Assembly: GCA_017534595.1 (NCBI GenBank)
Contig: JAFXVY010000089.1
Location: forward strand, 103,037 to 167,036
DNA from: Ruminococcus sp.
GTDB lineage: Bacteria; Bacillota; Clostridia; Oscillospirales; Ruminococcaceae
Direction of reading: 5' to 3'
DNA length: 64,000 bases
Position numbers and translations under genes: made by a program. Positions 26,083 to 33,897 of this stretch are shown piece by piece; the first letter of the stretch is position 1; each line of letters begins with the position of its first letter. The notes under the pieces were generated by a model that saw only the letters and a list, made by a program, of their open reading frames with translations, ran no database searches and was not told the origin of the DNA.

Positions 26083-27984
26083 TTACTTTTTCTTATTGAA
26101 CAGGAAGCAAAGCGCTGCAGCAGCGGAAAGTACGAGAACTATGCGTCCTGCCTTACCGGTGGGAGGGTTGGTGCCCTCCTCGAGCTTGTATGCTTCGAGT
26201 GTTACGTCGCTGAGATCGTAGATCGCGGTCTTGCCCTCGCTGAGACGCTTGTTTGCGGTCATGGCAAGGAATGCCTGCTCGGTAGCCATGGAGTCGGCAT
26301 TTCCGCCGAGGGTATGAGCGAACTCGCCGTTTCCGAGATAATAGGCGGTGAGGCCGTCCATAACGCTGACGCCGTCCTTAACGAAGCGAGGATCGGTAAC
26401 GGGGTCTATGCCGGCGGTGGCAAGTGCGATGATGACCTGAGCGGTGGACTCGCAGTTGCCGTAGGAACCGTCTGCCTGCTGCTTGGAGGAGAGCCATTCA
26501 ACAGCCTTTTCAACTGCGTCCCCGGCCTTGTCCTGACCGGCAAGGGCGGTGATGCACATAGCGGTGATATCAACGTCCTCAGTCTTGCCGTCGAAGGAGA
26601 ATGCGCCGCTTTCGAGCTGATCTGCGAGCAGAGCGTCGGTATAGGCGGCATCCTTGCCGAGGCCGGCGAGAACGGTATTGGCCCAGATGCGTCCGGTTAT
26701 GCCCTGGATTGAGGTATAGTCCTTATCGAGCACGGGCGAGAGGATATCCTTGCCGGCATAGGCTGCGGGATCGTAGCCGAGAGCTGCGGCGGTCAGGGAC
26801 TCCTTGGAGTTCTGGGTCGAATAGCGAGCGTGGAGCTTGCCGTCGGAGGACTTGGAGACCTCAACAGCCAGCTTGTCGGCGAAGGTCTTGGCAGACTCCT
26901 CGGGGAGCAGACCTGCTCTTGCGAGGCCGAGTATCTTCCACTCGGCTCCTATGTCGGGAGCGACGGTCTTGAGATTTTCGGCAGTAGCCTTGAAGATCTC
27001 GTCGAGGGTCGCTTCGGTCTTTGCCTTCTTGAGAGCGGCAAGCTTCTCAACAGCATCCTCAAGGACGGCTGCGTTGCTCACAAGCTTCTTCTCGGCGTCG
27101 CTGAGACGGAGATAAGCGGTCTGGGCGGCAGTTATGACATCTTCCTTATCGAGAGTGACCTCGCCGATCTCTGAGATCTGCTTTTCGACTGCCTGAGCAG
27201 CTTCGAGGCCGTCGCCGGTGATATCCGAGCTGACATTTACGGTATACTTTGTTTCGGTCTGGCTGTAGTTCATGGAAGGCCATGCGGGGTCGCCGACGCC
27301 GATGATGAGCTTATCGCCGTCAACAACGGTTATTGTCTCGCCTGTTCTGTAATGAGCGGAGGACGAGGGAGCGTATTCATTCTTATAGGTACGCACCTGG
27401 AAATTCTTATTTGATGCCTCATAGGCTGCGGTGATATCGGTGGCACCGCTGAGAGTGAGGGTATACTCACCAGTCGCGCCGTCGAAAGCGGGAGAGAGCT
27501 CTCCTGCGGAGAAGCTGAGAGACTTGAGCGAGGTATCGTTATTTTCCCAACTGCCGCCGATATCGGGGCCGTAATCAAGAGAGTACCTTACCGCGACGGT
27601 ATCGCCGGCCTGCAGGCCGCCGTTAGCTACGGTATAGGCTGCTGCGCCCTCTGCGGTATACCAGTCGTTGAGAGCAATCATCCAGCCGTAGGAGAGTTCA
27701 TTGATCGTTTCGATGCCGCCCCACGATGCGAGGGCATAGCTCACGTTCGCGGAGTCGAGGGCGTCGGTAACAACGGTGAGCAGATCCGAGCTGTCGGAAA
27801 GGGCGACCTCGGTATCGAGGAGCAGACCTTCCCACGAAGCGCCGGACTCAACTGTATACGTTGTGTTCTCGACGATGACCCTGACAGTATCGGCGGGCTT
27901 ATCTGCTGCGAATGCGGCTGCGGGTACTGCGCTTAGGACGATCATCAGTGCTGCGGGTAATGAGATGATTTTTTTTGCGTTCAT
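26083..27984 (-). CDS. surface protein with DUF4430 and alpha/alpha-barrel domains, predicted cobalamin binder
   Basis: This 633-residue exported protein begins with a signal peptide (about 1-26). A DUF4430 domain follows (about 30-150, SYGWMIALNDWYT, AGDTVAVRYSLDYG), then a cadherin-like beta-sandwich (about 150-255), a short helical segment, and an alpha/alpha-toroid resembling prenyltransferase or terpene cyclase repeats (about 330-600; SSKQQADGSYGNCESTAQ). The last residues NPPTG, a hydrophobic stretch and FNKKK form a sortase-type wall anchor. A DUF4430 domain plus an alpha barrel is the composition of intrinsic factor and transcobalamin, in reversed order. It follows the riboswitch and the small leading ORF and shares an ATGA overlap with that ORF. 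Confidence 0.82.
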   Translation of the reverse strand: MNAKKIISLPAALMIVLSAVPAAAFAADKPADTVRVIVENTTYTVESGASWEGLLLDTEVALSDSSDLLTVVTDALDSANVSYALASWGGIETINELSYGWMIALNDWYTAEGAAAYTVANGGLQAGDTVAVRYSLDYGPDIGGSWENNDTSLKSLSFSAGELSPAFDGATGEYTLTLSGATDITAAYEASNKNFQVRTYKNEYAPSSSAHYRTGETITVVDGDKLIIGVGDPAWPSMNYSQTETKYTVNVSSDITGDGLEAAQAVEKQISEIGEVTLDKEDVITAAQTAYLRLSDAEKKLVSNAAVLEDAVEKLAALKKAKTEATLDEIFKATAENLKTVAPDIGAEWKILGLARAGLLPEESAKTFADKLAVEVSKSSDGKLHARYSTQNSKESLTAAALGYDPAAYAGKDILSPVLDKDYTSIQGITGRIWANTVLAGLGKDAAYTDALLADQLESGAFSFDGKTEDVDITAMCITALAGQDKAGDAVEKAVEWLSSKQQADGSYGNCESTAQVIIALATAGIDPVTDPRFVKDGVSVMDGLTAYYLGNGEFAHTLGGNADSMATEQAFLAMTANKRLSEGKTAIYDLSDVTLEAYKLEEGTNPPTGKAGRIVLVLSAAAALCFLFNKKK

Positions 27985-28253
27985 TTTTCTTCCTCCGATT
28001 CTTTGGATTTCTTGAGGAGCTTTCTTCTCAGTGCGGCACGGCGGCGCTTCTGTTTGCTGCGCAGGGCTGCCGGTAGTCTGACGGCCGTTTTCAGTCCTGC
28101 CTGTTCGAGCGCTCGCGGGAAGGGGCCGAGCTTCTGCTTGATAAAGCAGACGGTCTCGGGAGGAAAATCGCTCCGTTTCGGGAGCCTCCCGAGCTCGGCA
28201 TACTTCCTTTGAAGCAGAGAGACCGCAAGCTCGCGCTTCTTGTCATCGCTCAC
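27981..28253 (-). CDS. small basic protein with an HNH-associated-repeat-like segment
   Basis: This is the first gene after the cobalamin riboswitch. I prefer the GTG at 28253, 8 bases after AAAGGAG, which gives 90 residues; an ATG at 28274 is also in frame. The segment YAELGRLPKRSDFPPETVCFIKQKLGPFPRALEQAGL resembles the homing-endonuclease-associated repeat, a short helical DNA-binding unit, but no nuclease motif is present. The C-terminus is very basic (KQKRRRAALRRKLLKK). Its stop overlaps the next start (ATGA). Function unknown; perhaps a regulator of the operon. Confidence 0.65.
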   Translation of the reverse strand: MSDDKKRELAVSLLQRKYAELGRLPKRSDFPPETVCFIKQKLGPFPRALEQAGLKTAVRLPAALRSKQKRRRAALRRKLLKKSKESEEEK

Positions 28254-28283
28254 CGTGACCTCTCCTTTCCTCATGCCGACATC

Positions 28284-28316
28284 AAAAAAGCTTCCTCCGT
28301 CCCAAACGGAGAAAGC
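28284..28316 (-). terminator. terminator in the cobalamin riboswitch expression platform
   Basis: On the minus strand GCTTTCTCCGT and ACGGAGGAAGC form an 11-bp stem with one mismatch, followed by TTTTTT. It lies between the aptamer and the first gene, as expected for a transcription-terminating OFF switch. Confidence 0.8.
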
Positions 28317-28371
28317 ACAGCAAAGCTGACCGAGGCGTCTTTTCCTTCAAACAAGTACAGCAAAGCTGACC
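28312..28371 (-). repeat. direct repeat in the riboswitch leader
   Basis: GGTCAGCTTTGCTGT followed by ACTT or GCTT occurs twice, 40 bases apart (28353-28371 and 28313-28331). Each copy contains the small palindrome CAGCTTTGCTG. The downstream copy runs into the 5' arm of the leader terminator. Confidence 0.6.
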
Positions 28372-28439
28372 CTTCGGCGGATCTGATACCACAGTTTGCT
28401 CTGGCTGCACTTCTTCTTGTCCAAGACGGCAATACCGTT

Positions 28440-28560
28440 CGCCCGGTTACGGGCTCAAGGCTGCGGGAGTATTCCGACTTTTACGGTAATGACAGTTGCG
28501 ACGGACTTCCACCGTTCTTCCCGATCACACCCCGTCTCTCGGACAGGGAGACCGCAGCCT
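28440..28560 (-). promoter_or_regulatory. cobalamin riboswitch
   Basis: On the minus strand the closing stem P1 is perfect: AGGCTGCGG (28560-28552) pairs with CCGCAGCCT (28466-28458). Inside are the conserved core elements GGTGGAAGTCCGT, CGCAACTGT and AAGTCGGAATAC, the B12-box-type sequences of the cobalamin riboswitch. A GCCCG/CGGGC hairpin follows (to 28440), probably forming the kissing loop. The compact peripheral stems suggest a short class (Cbl-II type). It sits between a promoter and a terminator and controls the transporter operon downstream. No cobalamin riboswitch was seen in front of metH. Confidence 0.88.
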
Positions 28561-28579
28561 CATATTCGGTTGTGATTAT

Positions 28580-28608
28580 AGTATATTACATATTTCGTCA
28601 AATGTCAA
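28580..28608 (-). promoter_or_regulatory. promoter of the cobalamin-uptake operon
   Basis: TTGACA (28608-28603), 17 bases, TATACT (28585-28580) on the minus strand. Transcription would start about 10-15 bases before the aptamer. Confidence 0.85.
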
Positions 28609-28761
28609 GCGGGATTTCCTATTGGTTTGGTATTATTTGTTTTTGCTGTGCGGTCGGAGGTGTATTGTGCCGACTTTTTCTGCTGTTCCCCGGGAGTACG
28701 GGCGACACACTTCCCTGACGGCGCTGCGATCATTTGTCCCCGCAGCTTTGCGGAGATACAG

Positions 28762-28800
28762 AAAGCGCTGTGCCCTTTGGATCCTGGGCGCAGCGCTTTT
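28762..28800. terminator. hairpin after the beta-glucosidase gene
   Basis: AAAGCGCTGTGCCC and GGGCGCAGCGCTTTT form a 14-bp stem downstream of the GH3 gene. The one non-Watson-Crick position is a G-U wobble in plus-strand RNA but an A-C mismatch in minus-strand RNA, and the U-run is better on the plus side. It may work in both directions. Confidence 0.5.
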
Positions 28801-28808
28801 GTTTGCTC

Positions 28809-31070
28809 TTAGTTATCGGCCAGCAGCTCGTTTATCCTGTCCACAAGCTTCTGCATATTCTCCCTCGTGAACGACGGATCATCCGAAAAGCTTACTATCG
28901 CTCTAAGCGGCAGCTCATTGGTCATCGCTTCGTTTACTCTTCTCATATTTTCGTCGTCTTCATCAAACCCGCCAGTTGCACTCGTATTCCTGAACAGCTC
29001 GTCAAGTATCTCCCTGCCCTCCGGGAACTGTCTGATATCCCCGAAGTTGCTGTTGAGGTCAAAGTGGACCGGCAGTCTCTTGCCCGTATTGACATACACG
29101 GTATCTTTCAGTCTTATATCCCTTGACGAAGCACCCACAAGTATATCGTAGGCGCCGTACTCTATGAACCAATCCTCTATCGAGGTCTCGTAATACGCGA
29201 AAGCTCTTGCGTCGAGTCTGAACACAACCTTCTTGCTCTCACCGGGTGCAAGTGCGACCTTCTCGAAGCCCTTGAGCTCCTTGACGGGTCTTGAAACCGA
29301 GCTCTCCCTGTCGGAGACATAGAGCTGCACTACCTCCTTACCGAAGCACTTGCCTGTATTCTTCACTGTTACATCGACGATAAGTGTCTTGCTGTCGTCG
29401 AGCTCGGAATGTGAAAGTCTGAGGTCGGAGTACTCAAAGGTGGTATAGCTAAGGCCGTAGCCGAAGGGATAGAGCGGCTCGATATCTTTTTTGTCGTAAT
29501 AGCGGTAGCCGACGAAGATATCCTCGGCATAGTTTACGGTATCGCCCTCGCCGGGGAAGTTGAGGAAAGAGGGATTATCCGACAGCTTCACGGGGAAGGT
29601 CTCGGCAAGCTTGCCGCTGGGGTTGACCTTGCCGAACAGCACATCGCAGACAGCGCCGCCGGAGCCGTCACCGCAGAGGTAGGCTTCGAGTATGCCCTTG
29701 ACCTTATCGCGGAAAGGCATTTCTACCGGTGAGCCGTTATGGAGCACGACCACAGTATTCTTATTTACGGCTGCGATCTCGTCTATGAGTCTGAGCTGGC
29801 AGGACGGCAGCTTCATGTGAGATCTGTCGTAGCCCTCGGACTCAAAGGAATCCGGCAGGCCGGCGAAGATAACGACGGTATCGGCGCTCCTGGCAGCGGC
29901 AACTGCTTCTGCGAGCAGAGCCTCATCTGTTCTGTCGGCGTCGGTGACATAGCCCTGGGCGTAAGTGACCTTTGCGTATTCCTCGGAGGCTTTAAGTGCG
30001 GAGTCGATATACTTCGAGTTGATATGCGAGCTTCCGCCGCCCTGATATCTCGGCTCGGCAGCAAATTTGCCTATAAAGGCAACGGACTTGTCAGTCTTGA
30101 GAGGCAGCACTCCGCCCTCATTTCTGAGCAGCACGATACACTCGGATGCGAGCTTTCTTGCAAGGTCGTGATCCCTTTTCTTATCCCACTCGGTATCGCC
30201 GGAGCCGCTTTCGAGGGCTCTGTCGATAAGCTCGAGGACACGCCTTGCACAGCTGTCAAGCTCTTCCATTGACAGCTCACCCTTTTCGACAGCCTCGACG
30301 ATATATTTATCGTTCTTGCCGTGGCTGGAGGGCATCTCGAGGTCGAGTCCGGCTTTGACGCCTTCGACTCTCTCATCTACGGCGCCCCAGTCGCTCATAA
30401 CGAGACCTTCAAAGCCCCACTCGTTCCGCAGAACATTGGTGAGCAGCCACTTGTTCTGAGAAGAATGTACGCCGTTGATCCTGTTATAGGAGCACATTAC
30501 CGTCCAGGGGGAGGCTTCCTTTATGACTGTCTCAAACGGGGCGAGATAGATCTCTCTGAGGGCACGCTCGCTGATGCGGGCGTCCGCGGAGAAGCGGCGG
30601 GTCTCCTGATTGTTGGCGGCGAAATGCTTGATGCAGGCACCCACGCCCTTGCTCTGCACGCCCTTGATATGTGCGGCGGCAAGCTGACCCGCAAGGTAGG
30701 GATCCTCCGAGAAATACTCAAAGTTCCTGCCGCAGAGGGGCGAGCGCTTGATATTGCAGCCGGGGCCGAGTATGACGGCAAGCTTTTCGCTGCGACACTC
30801 ACTGCCTATGGCCTTGCCGAGCTCCTCGAGGAGCGAACGGTCAAAGGAGCAGGCGGAGGCGCAGGCTGTCGGGAAGCAGACGGCTTCGATAGCCTGATTG
30901 GGGTTGTCCGCAAGATCGACGTTCTTTCTCAGTCCGTGAGGGCCGTCGGAGACCATTATCCTGCCGATATCGAGCCGCTCCACCGGCTTGGTATGCCAGA
31001 AATCGTCTCCGGAGCAGAGCGAAGCCTTTTCTTCGAGAGTCAGCTCGGAAAGTATCCTATCAATATTCAT
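28809..31070 (-). CDS. glycoside hydrolase family 3 beta-glucosidase
   Basis: GH3 enzymes release sugar from the non-reducing end of cello- or other oligosaccharides. The 753-residue protein has the (beta/alpha)8 domain with RIMVSDGPHGLR, KHFAANNQE and the nucleophile Asp in GLVMSDWGAVDER. An alpha/beta sandwich follows (SVAFIGKFA, FAGLPDSFESEGYDR), then a fibronectin-III-like C-terminal domain (VQLYVSDRESSVSRPVKELK). There is no signal peptide, so it acts inside the cell on imported oligosaccharides. The ATG at 31070 follows AAAGGAG; the longer form at 31106 lacks support. Confidence 0.92.
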   Translation of the reverse strand: MNIDRILSELTLEEKASLCSGDDFWHTKPVERLDIGRIMVSDGPHGLRKNVDLADNPNQAIEAVCFPTACASACSFDRSLLEELGKAIGSECRSEKLAVILGPGCNIKRSPLCGRNFEYFSEDPYLAGQLAAAHIKGVQSKGVGACIKHFAANNQETRRFSADARISERALREIYLAPFETVIKEASPWTVMCSYNRINGVHSSQNKWLLTNVLRNEWGFEGLVMSDWGAVDERVEGVKAGLDLEMPSSHGKNDKYIVEAVEKGELSMEELDSCARRVLELIDRALESGSGDTEWDKKRDHDLARKLASECIVLLRNEGGVLPLKTDKSVAFIGKFAAEPRYQGGGSSHINSKYIDSALKASEEYAKVTYAQGYVTDADRTDEALLAEAVAAARSADTVVIFAGLPDSFESEGYDRSHMKLPSCQLRLIDEIAAVNKNTVVVLHNGSPVEMPFRDKVKGILEAYLCGDGSGGAVCDVLFGKVNPSGKLAETFPVKLSDNPSFLNFPGEGDTVNYAEDIFVGYRYYDKKDIEPLYPFGYGLSYTTFEYSDLRLSHSELDDSKTLIVDVTVKNTGKCFGKEVVQLYVSDRESSVSRPVKELKGFEKVALAPGESKKVVFRLDARAFAYYETSIEDWFIEYGAYDILVGASSRDIRLKDTVYVNTGKRLPVHFDLNSNFGDIRQFPEGREILDELFRNTSATGGFDEDDENMRRVNEAMTNELPLRAIVSFSDDPSFTRENMQKLVDRINELLADN

Positions 31071-31111
31071 AGATTTTTGTACTCCTTTCGGGATGTTTTT
31101 GGTCAAATCTT

Positions 31112-31140
31112 ATTATAGCATATTATCCCGGATAAATCAA
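31112..31140 (-). promoter_or_regulatory. promoter of the GH3 gene
   Basis: TTGATT (31140-31135), 17 bases, TATAAT (31117-31112) on the minus strand. Confidence 0.8.
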
Positions 31141-31184
31141 GGGGGCGAAGAGGGTTATCTGATGCAAAAAGTTTTAAAAAGTGC

Positions 31185-31213
31185 TTGAAAAAAATAAAGC
31201 GCCGTGATATAAT
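31185..31213 (+). promoter_or_regulatory. promoter of the CapA-like gene
   Basis: TTGAAA (31185-31190), 17 bases, TATAAT (31208-31213), divergent from the GH3 promoter. Confidence 0.85.
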
Positions 31214-31263
31214 ATAATGTTGTGAGATAAACGATCCAGACAAACAGAAAGGAAATGCCAATA

Positions 31264-32673
31264 ATGCTTCTCAGAAAACACGGCAGGCTGTCGATAATTG
31301 CAGCGGCAGTCTCGCTTACGATGATGCTTTCATCCTGCGGCACACCGATATTGGACACAGACAAAATAGGCGAAAACGATCTGAGCGTTCTCAGCAGGCT
31401 CGACGGCAACAGCAACGATTCCCTGAACAAGCCCGAGGACAGCAGCGCTGACGAGAGCAAGACTGACAGCGAAAGCACTCCCGACGAGCAGAGTTCGGTG
31501 CCCGAGGCTGACAGCTCTGTTCCCGACGATACTTCAAGTCAGGCAGAGACCGATCCCAAAGAAAGCCAGTTTGAGAGCGTGCCCGATGACAGTATGCCGA
31601 CCTCAGGCAAGACCAAGGTGCATCTCTGCTGCGCGGGCGATAACCTGATACACGATAACATCTACGTTGACGCGCAGAAGGCTGACGGCAGCTATGACTT
31701 CTCCAAGTGCTATGCTCCCTGCAAGAAGCTCATCGAGGGCGCAGATATAGCGATACTCAATCAGGAGTCGCTGGTAAACGACGCATTCGCTCCTTCCACC
31801 TTCCCGCTCTTCTCTACCCCCACCGCCTGCGGCGACGCGGTCGTTGACTTCGGCTTCAATGTTATCTCGATGTCCAACAACCACGTGCTCGATATGGGCG
31901 CTACGGGTCTTCTGAACTCCCTCGATTACTGGGATTCCAAGGATGTCGTCCACTACGGCGCTTACCGCTCGGTTGAGGACTCCGAGACCATCCGCACAAT
32001 GACCAAGAACGGCATCAAGTTTGCGTTCCTCGGCTATATGGAGCATACCAATGCCATATTCCTCGACTCCAACGGCCCCGGAAAGGTTGTTTACCTCTCT
32101 GATGAGGCCACGATCCAGAGGCAGATCGAGGCAGCTGACAAGATCGCCGATGTAGTTGTGGTATCCTGCCATTACGGTACGGAGATCATGAACGAGCTCA
32201 ATGCTCAGCAGATGTATATCACGCCGAAGCTCGTTGAGTGGGGCGCCGATCTTATAATAGGTACTCAGGCTCATGCGCTTTCCACCTGCGAATACCTCGA
32301 TAAGCCGGACGGCGGTCAGGCATTCGTTTACTACGGCCTCGGCAACTTCCTGCACACCATGTACGACGCCGACAACTCCGACGGCAGACAGGGCAAGTCG
32401 CTTGTGGGCATCTTCGGGTCGCTGGATATAATCAAGGACTTCGACAACGGCGGAAAGATCACCATTGAGAACGTCAAGGCGATACCCGTTATCTCCCACT
32501 ACGAGGGCGAGACCTGGACTTCGATGTGGTACAACTGCGTGGTTTATCCCTACGCCGATTACCCCGATTCACTCTGGGCGAAGCACATGATGCACTGGCG
32601 AAGCGGCATACAGAGATCTGATCTCGAGCGCTGCATCTCCTATATCCCCAAGCAGTTCCTTGCGTGGGAATAA
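31264..32673 (+). CDS. CapA-family lipoprotein (PGA_cap metallophosphoesterase fold)
   Basis: The 469-residue protein has a signal peptide with lipobox LSSCG at about residues 23-27, then a Ser/Asp/Glu/Pro-rich spacer of about 80 residues, then a PGA_cap domain. That domain has the family's metal-site motifs CCAGDNLIHD, AILNQESLV and SMSNNHVLDMG, with later His residues in VSCHYGTE and IGTQAHAL. CapA of Bacillus exports poly-gamma-glutamate; most such lipoproteins in gut Firmicutes have no known role, and no capB or capC is nearby. The ATG at 31264 is better spaced from AAAGGAA than the one at 31255. Confidence 0.87.
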   Translation: MLLRKHGRLSIIAAAVSLTMMLSSCGTPILDTDKIGENDLSVLSRLDGNSNDSLNKPEDSSADESKTDSESTPDEQSSVPEADSSVPDDTSSQAETDPKESQFESVPDDSMPTSGKTKVHLCCAGDNLIHDNIYVDAQKADGSYDFSKCYAPCKKLIEGADIAILNQESLVNDAFAPSTFPLFSTPTACGDAVVDFGFNVISMSNNHVLDMGATGLLNSLDYWDSKDVVHYGAYRSVEDSETIRTMTKNGIKFAFLGYMEHTNAIFLDSNGPGKVVYLSDEATIQRQIEAADKIADVVVVSCHYGTEIMNELNAQQMYITPKLVEWGADLIIGTQAHALSTCEYLDKPDGGQAFVYYGLGNFLHTMYDADNSDGRQGKSLVGIFGSLDIIKDFDNGGKITIENVKAIPVISHYEGETWTSMWYNCVVYPYADYPDSLWAKHMMHWRSGIQRSDLERCISYIPKQFLAWE

Positions 32674-32684
32674 GACAGTAACAA

Positions 32685-32719
32685 AAACGGATATTCACAG
32701 TGATGTGAATATCCGTTTC
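32685..32719. terminator. bidirectional terminator between the CapA-like gene and mnmA
   Basis: AAACGGATATTCACA and TGTGAATATCCGTTT form a perfect 15-bp stem with a 5-base loop region, with a T-rich tail on the plus side. It lies between convergent genes. Confidence 0.85.
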
Positions 32720-32721
32720 TT

Positions 32722-33783
32722 TTATTCTATCGTTGCGCCGCAGAGTATGCAGCCTTCGCTGTCATAGAGAACAGCGGCCTGACCCGGGGCGGCGGCTCTG
32801 ACAGGCTCGTCAAACAGCAGCTTCAACCTGCCGTCAGGAAGCAGCCCGGCCTCGCAGGGCTGAGGTCTGTGGGCGTATCTTATCTTGGCAAAGCCGCGGA
32901 TACACTCGCCAGGTGAGGGCTCGGATATGCCCATGAAATTGACGTCCCCGCAGATGACGGTATCGCTGTAAAGCGACTGCTCCGTCCCGATTATGACGCG
33001 GTCATTGGCGGCGTCGAGCGACTTTACATAGGCTGGGTACCCGAGGGACAGGCCGAGGCCCTTGCGCTGACCGACGGTGCAGCGGTAGATGCCCTTGTGC
33101 CTGCCGAGGATGTTCCCCGCCTCATCGACGAAGTCCCCCTCCGGCGGGAGCTCGCGCTCGGCGTGCTCTTCGATATAGCCGATGTAGTCGTCATCCGGCA
33201 CGAAGCAGAGCTCCTGCGAATCGGGCTTCTCAGCGACCGGGAGACCCGCCTTGCGTGCGATCTCTCTCACCTCGGCCTTTGTAAGCTTGCCGAGGGGCAT
33301 CAGCGTGCGGGAGAGCTGCTCCTGCGAGAGCCGGCAGAGCATATAGGTCTGATCCTTGGCGATGTGCTCGGCCTGCCGGACGGAATATCTGCCGTTCGGA
33401 AGCTGAACGACCGTGGCATAATGCCCGGTGGCGATATGATCGGCATTCATATTGTCCGCCGCCTCGAGCATCTTTGCCCACTTGACATATCTGTTGCAGA
33501 CTATGCAGGGCGAGGGCGTCCTGCCGGAGAGATATTCCTCCACAAAGGGGCCGGTTATGTACTTTGCGAACTCGGTCTGAACGTTCTGGACGTAATAGGG
33601 TATGCCGAGGGCTGCGGCAGTCTGCCTTGCGTCGTCGATCTCGCAGCAGCGGCTCTCGGTGCCGTCGGAAGCCACATAGGTACGCAGGGTCATGCCTATG
33701 ACCTCATACCCCGCAAGCTTTAAAAGATAAGCCGTAACAGCGCTGTCCACACCGCCCGACAGTCCCACAATAACCTTCTGCAT
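32722..33783 (-). CDS. mnmA: tRNA-uridine 2-sulfurtransferase MnmA
   Basis: MnmA makes 2-thiouridine at the wobble position of Lys, Glu and Gln tRNAs. The PP-loop is GLSGGVDSAVTAY; the two catalytic cysteines are in PSPCIVCNRYVKW and DSQELCFVPDDDY. A C-terminal beta-barrel follows (GQRKGLGLSLG, FAKIRYAHRPQPC). The 353 residues from the ATG at 33783 fit the family size. Confidence 0.95.
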   Translation of the reverse strand: MQKVIVGLSGGVDSAVTAYLLKLAGYEVIGMTLRTYVASDGTESRCCEIDDARQTAAALGIPYYVQNVQTEFAKYITGPFVEEYLSGRTPSPCIVCNRYVKWAKMLEAADNMNADHIATGHYATVVQLPNGRYSVRQAEHIAKDQTYMLCRLSQEQLSRTLMPLGKLTKAEVREIARKAGLPVAEKPDSQELCFVPDDDYIGYIEEHAERELPPEGDFVDEAGNILGRHKGIYRCTVGQRKGLGLSLGYPAYVKSLDAANDRVIIGTEQSLYSDTVICGDVNFMGISEPSPGECIRGFAKIRYAHRPQPCEAGLLPDGRLKLLFDEPVRAAAPGQAAVLYDSEGCILCGATIE

Positions 33784-33803
33784 CAAATCACCGCCTTGAT
33801 AGT

Positions 33804-33832
33804 ATTTTATCACAAAGACGGCTTCAAGTCAA
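33804..33832 (-). promoter_or_regulatory. promoter of mnmA
   Basis: TTGACT (33832-33827), 17 bases, TAAAAT (33809-33804) on the minus strand. Confidence 0.8.
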
Positions 33833-33850
33833 TATGCTTTCCGGCACGCA

Positions 33851-33881
33851 AAAACACCTCCGGCACTGCACCGGAGGTGTT
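33851..33881 (-). terminator. terminator of the sigma/anti-sigma unit
   Basis: AACACCTCCGG and CCGGAGGTGTT form an 11-bp perfect stem; on the minus strand it is followed by TTTTGC. Confidence 0.85.
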
Positions 33882-33897
33882 ATCTTTTTGGCGGTTA

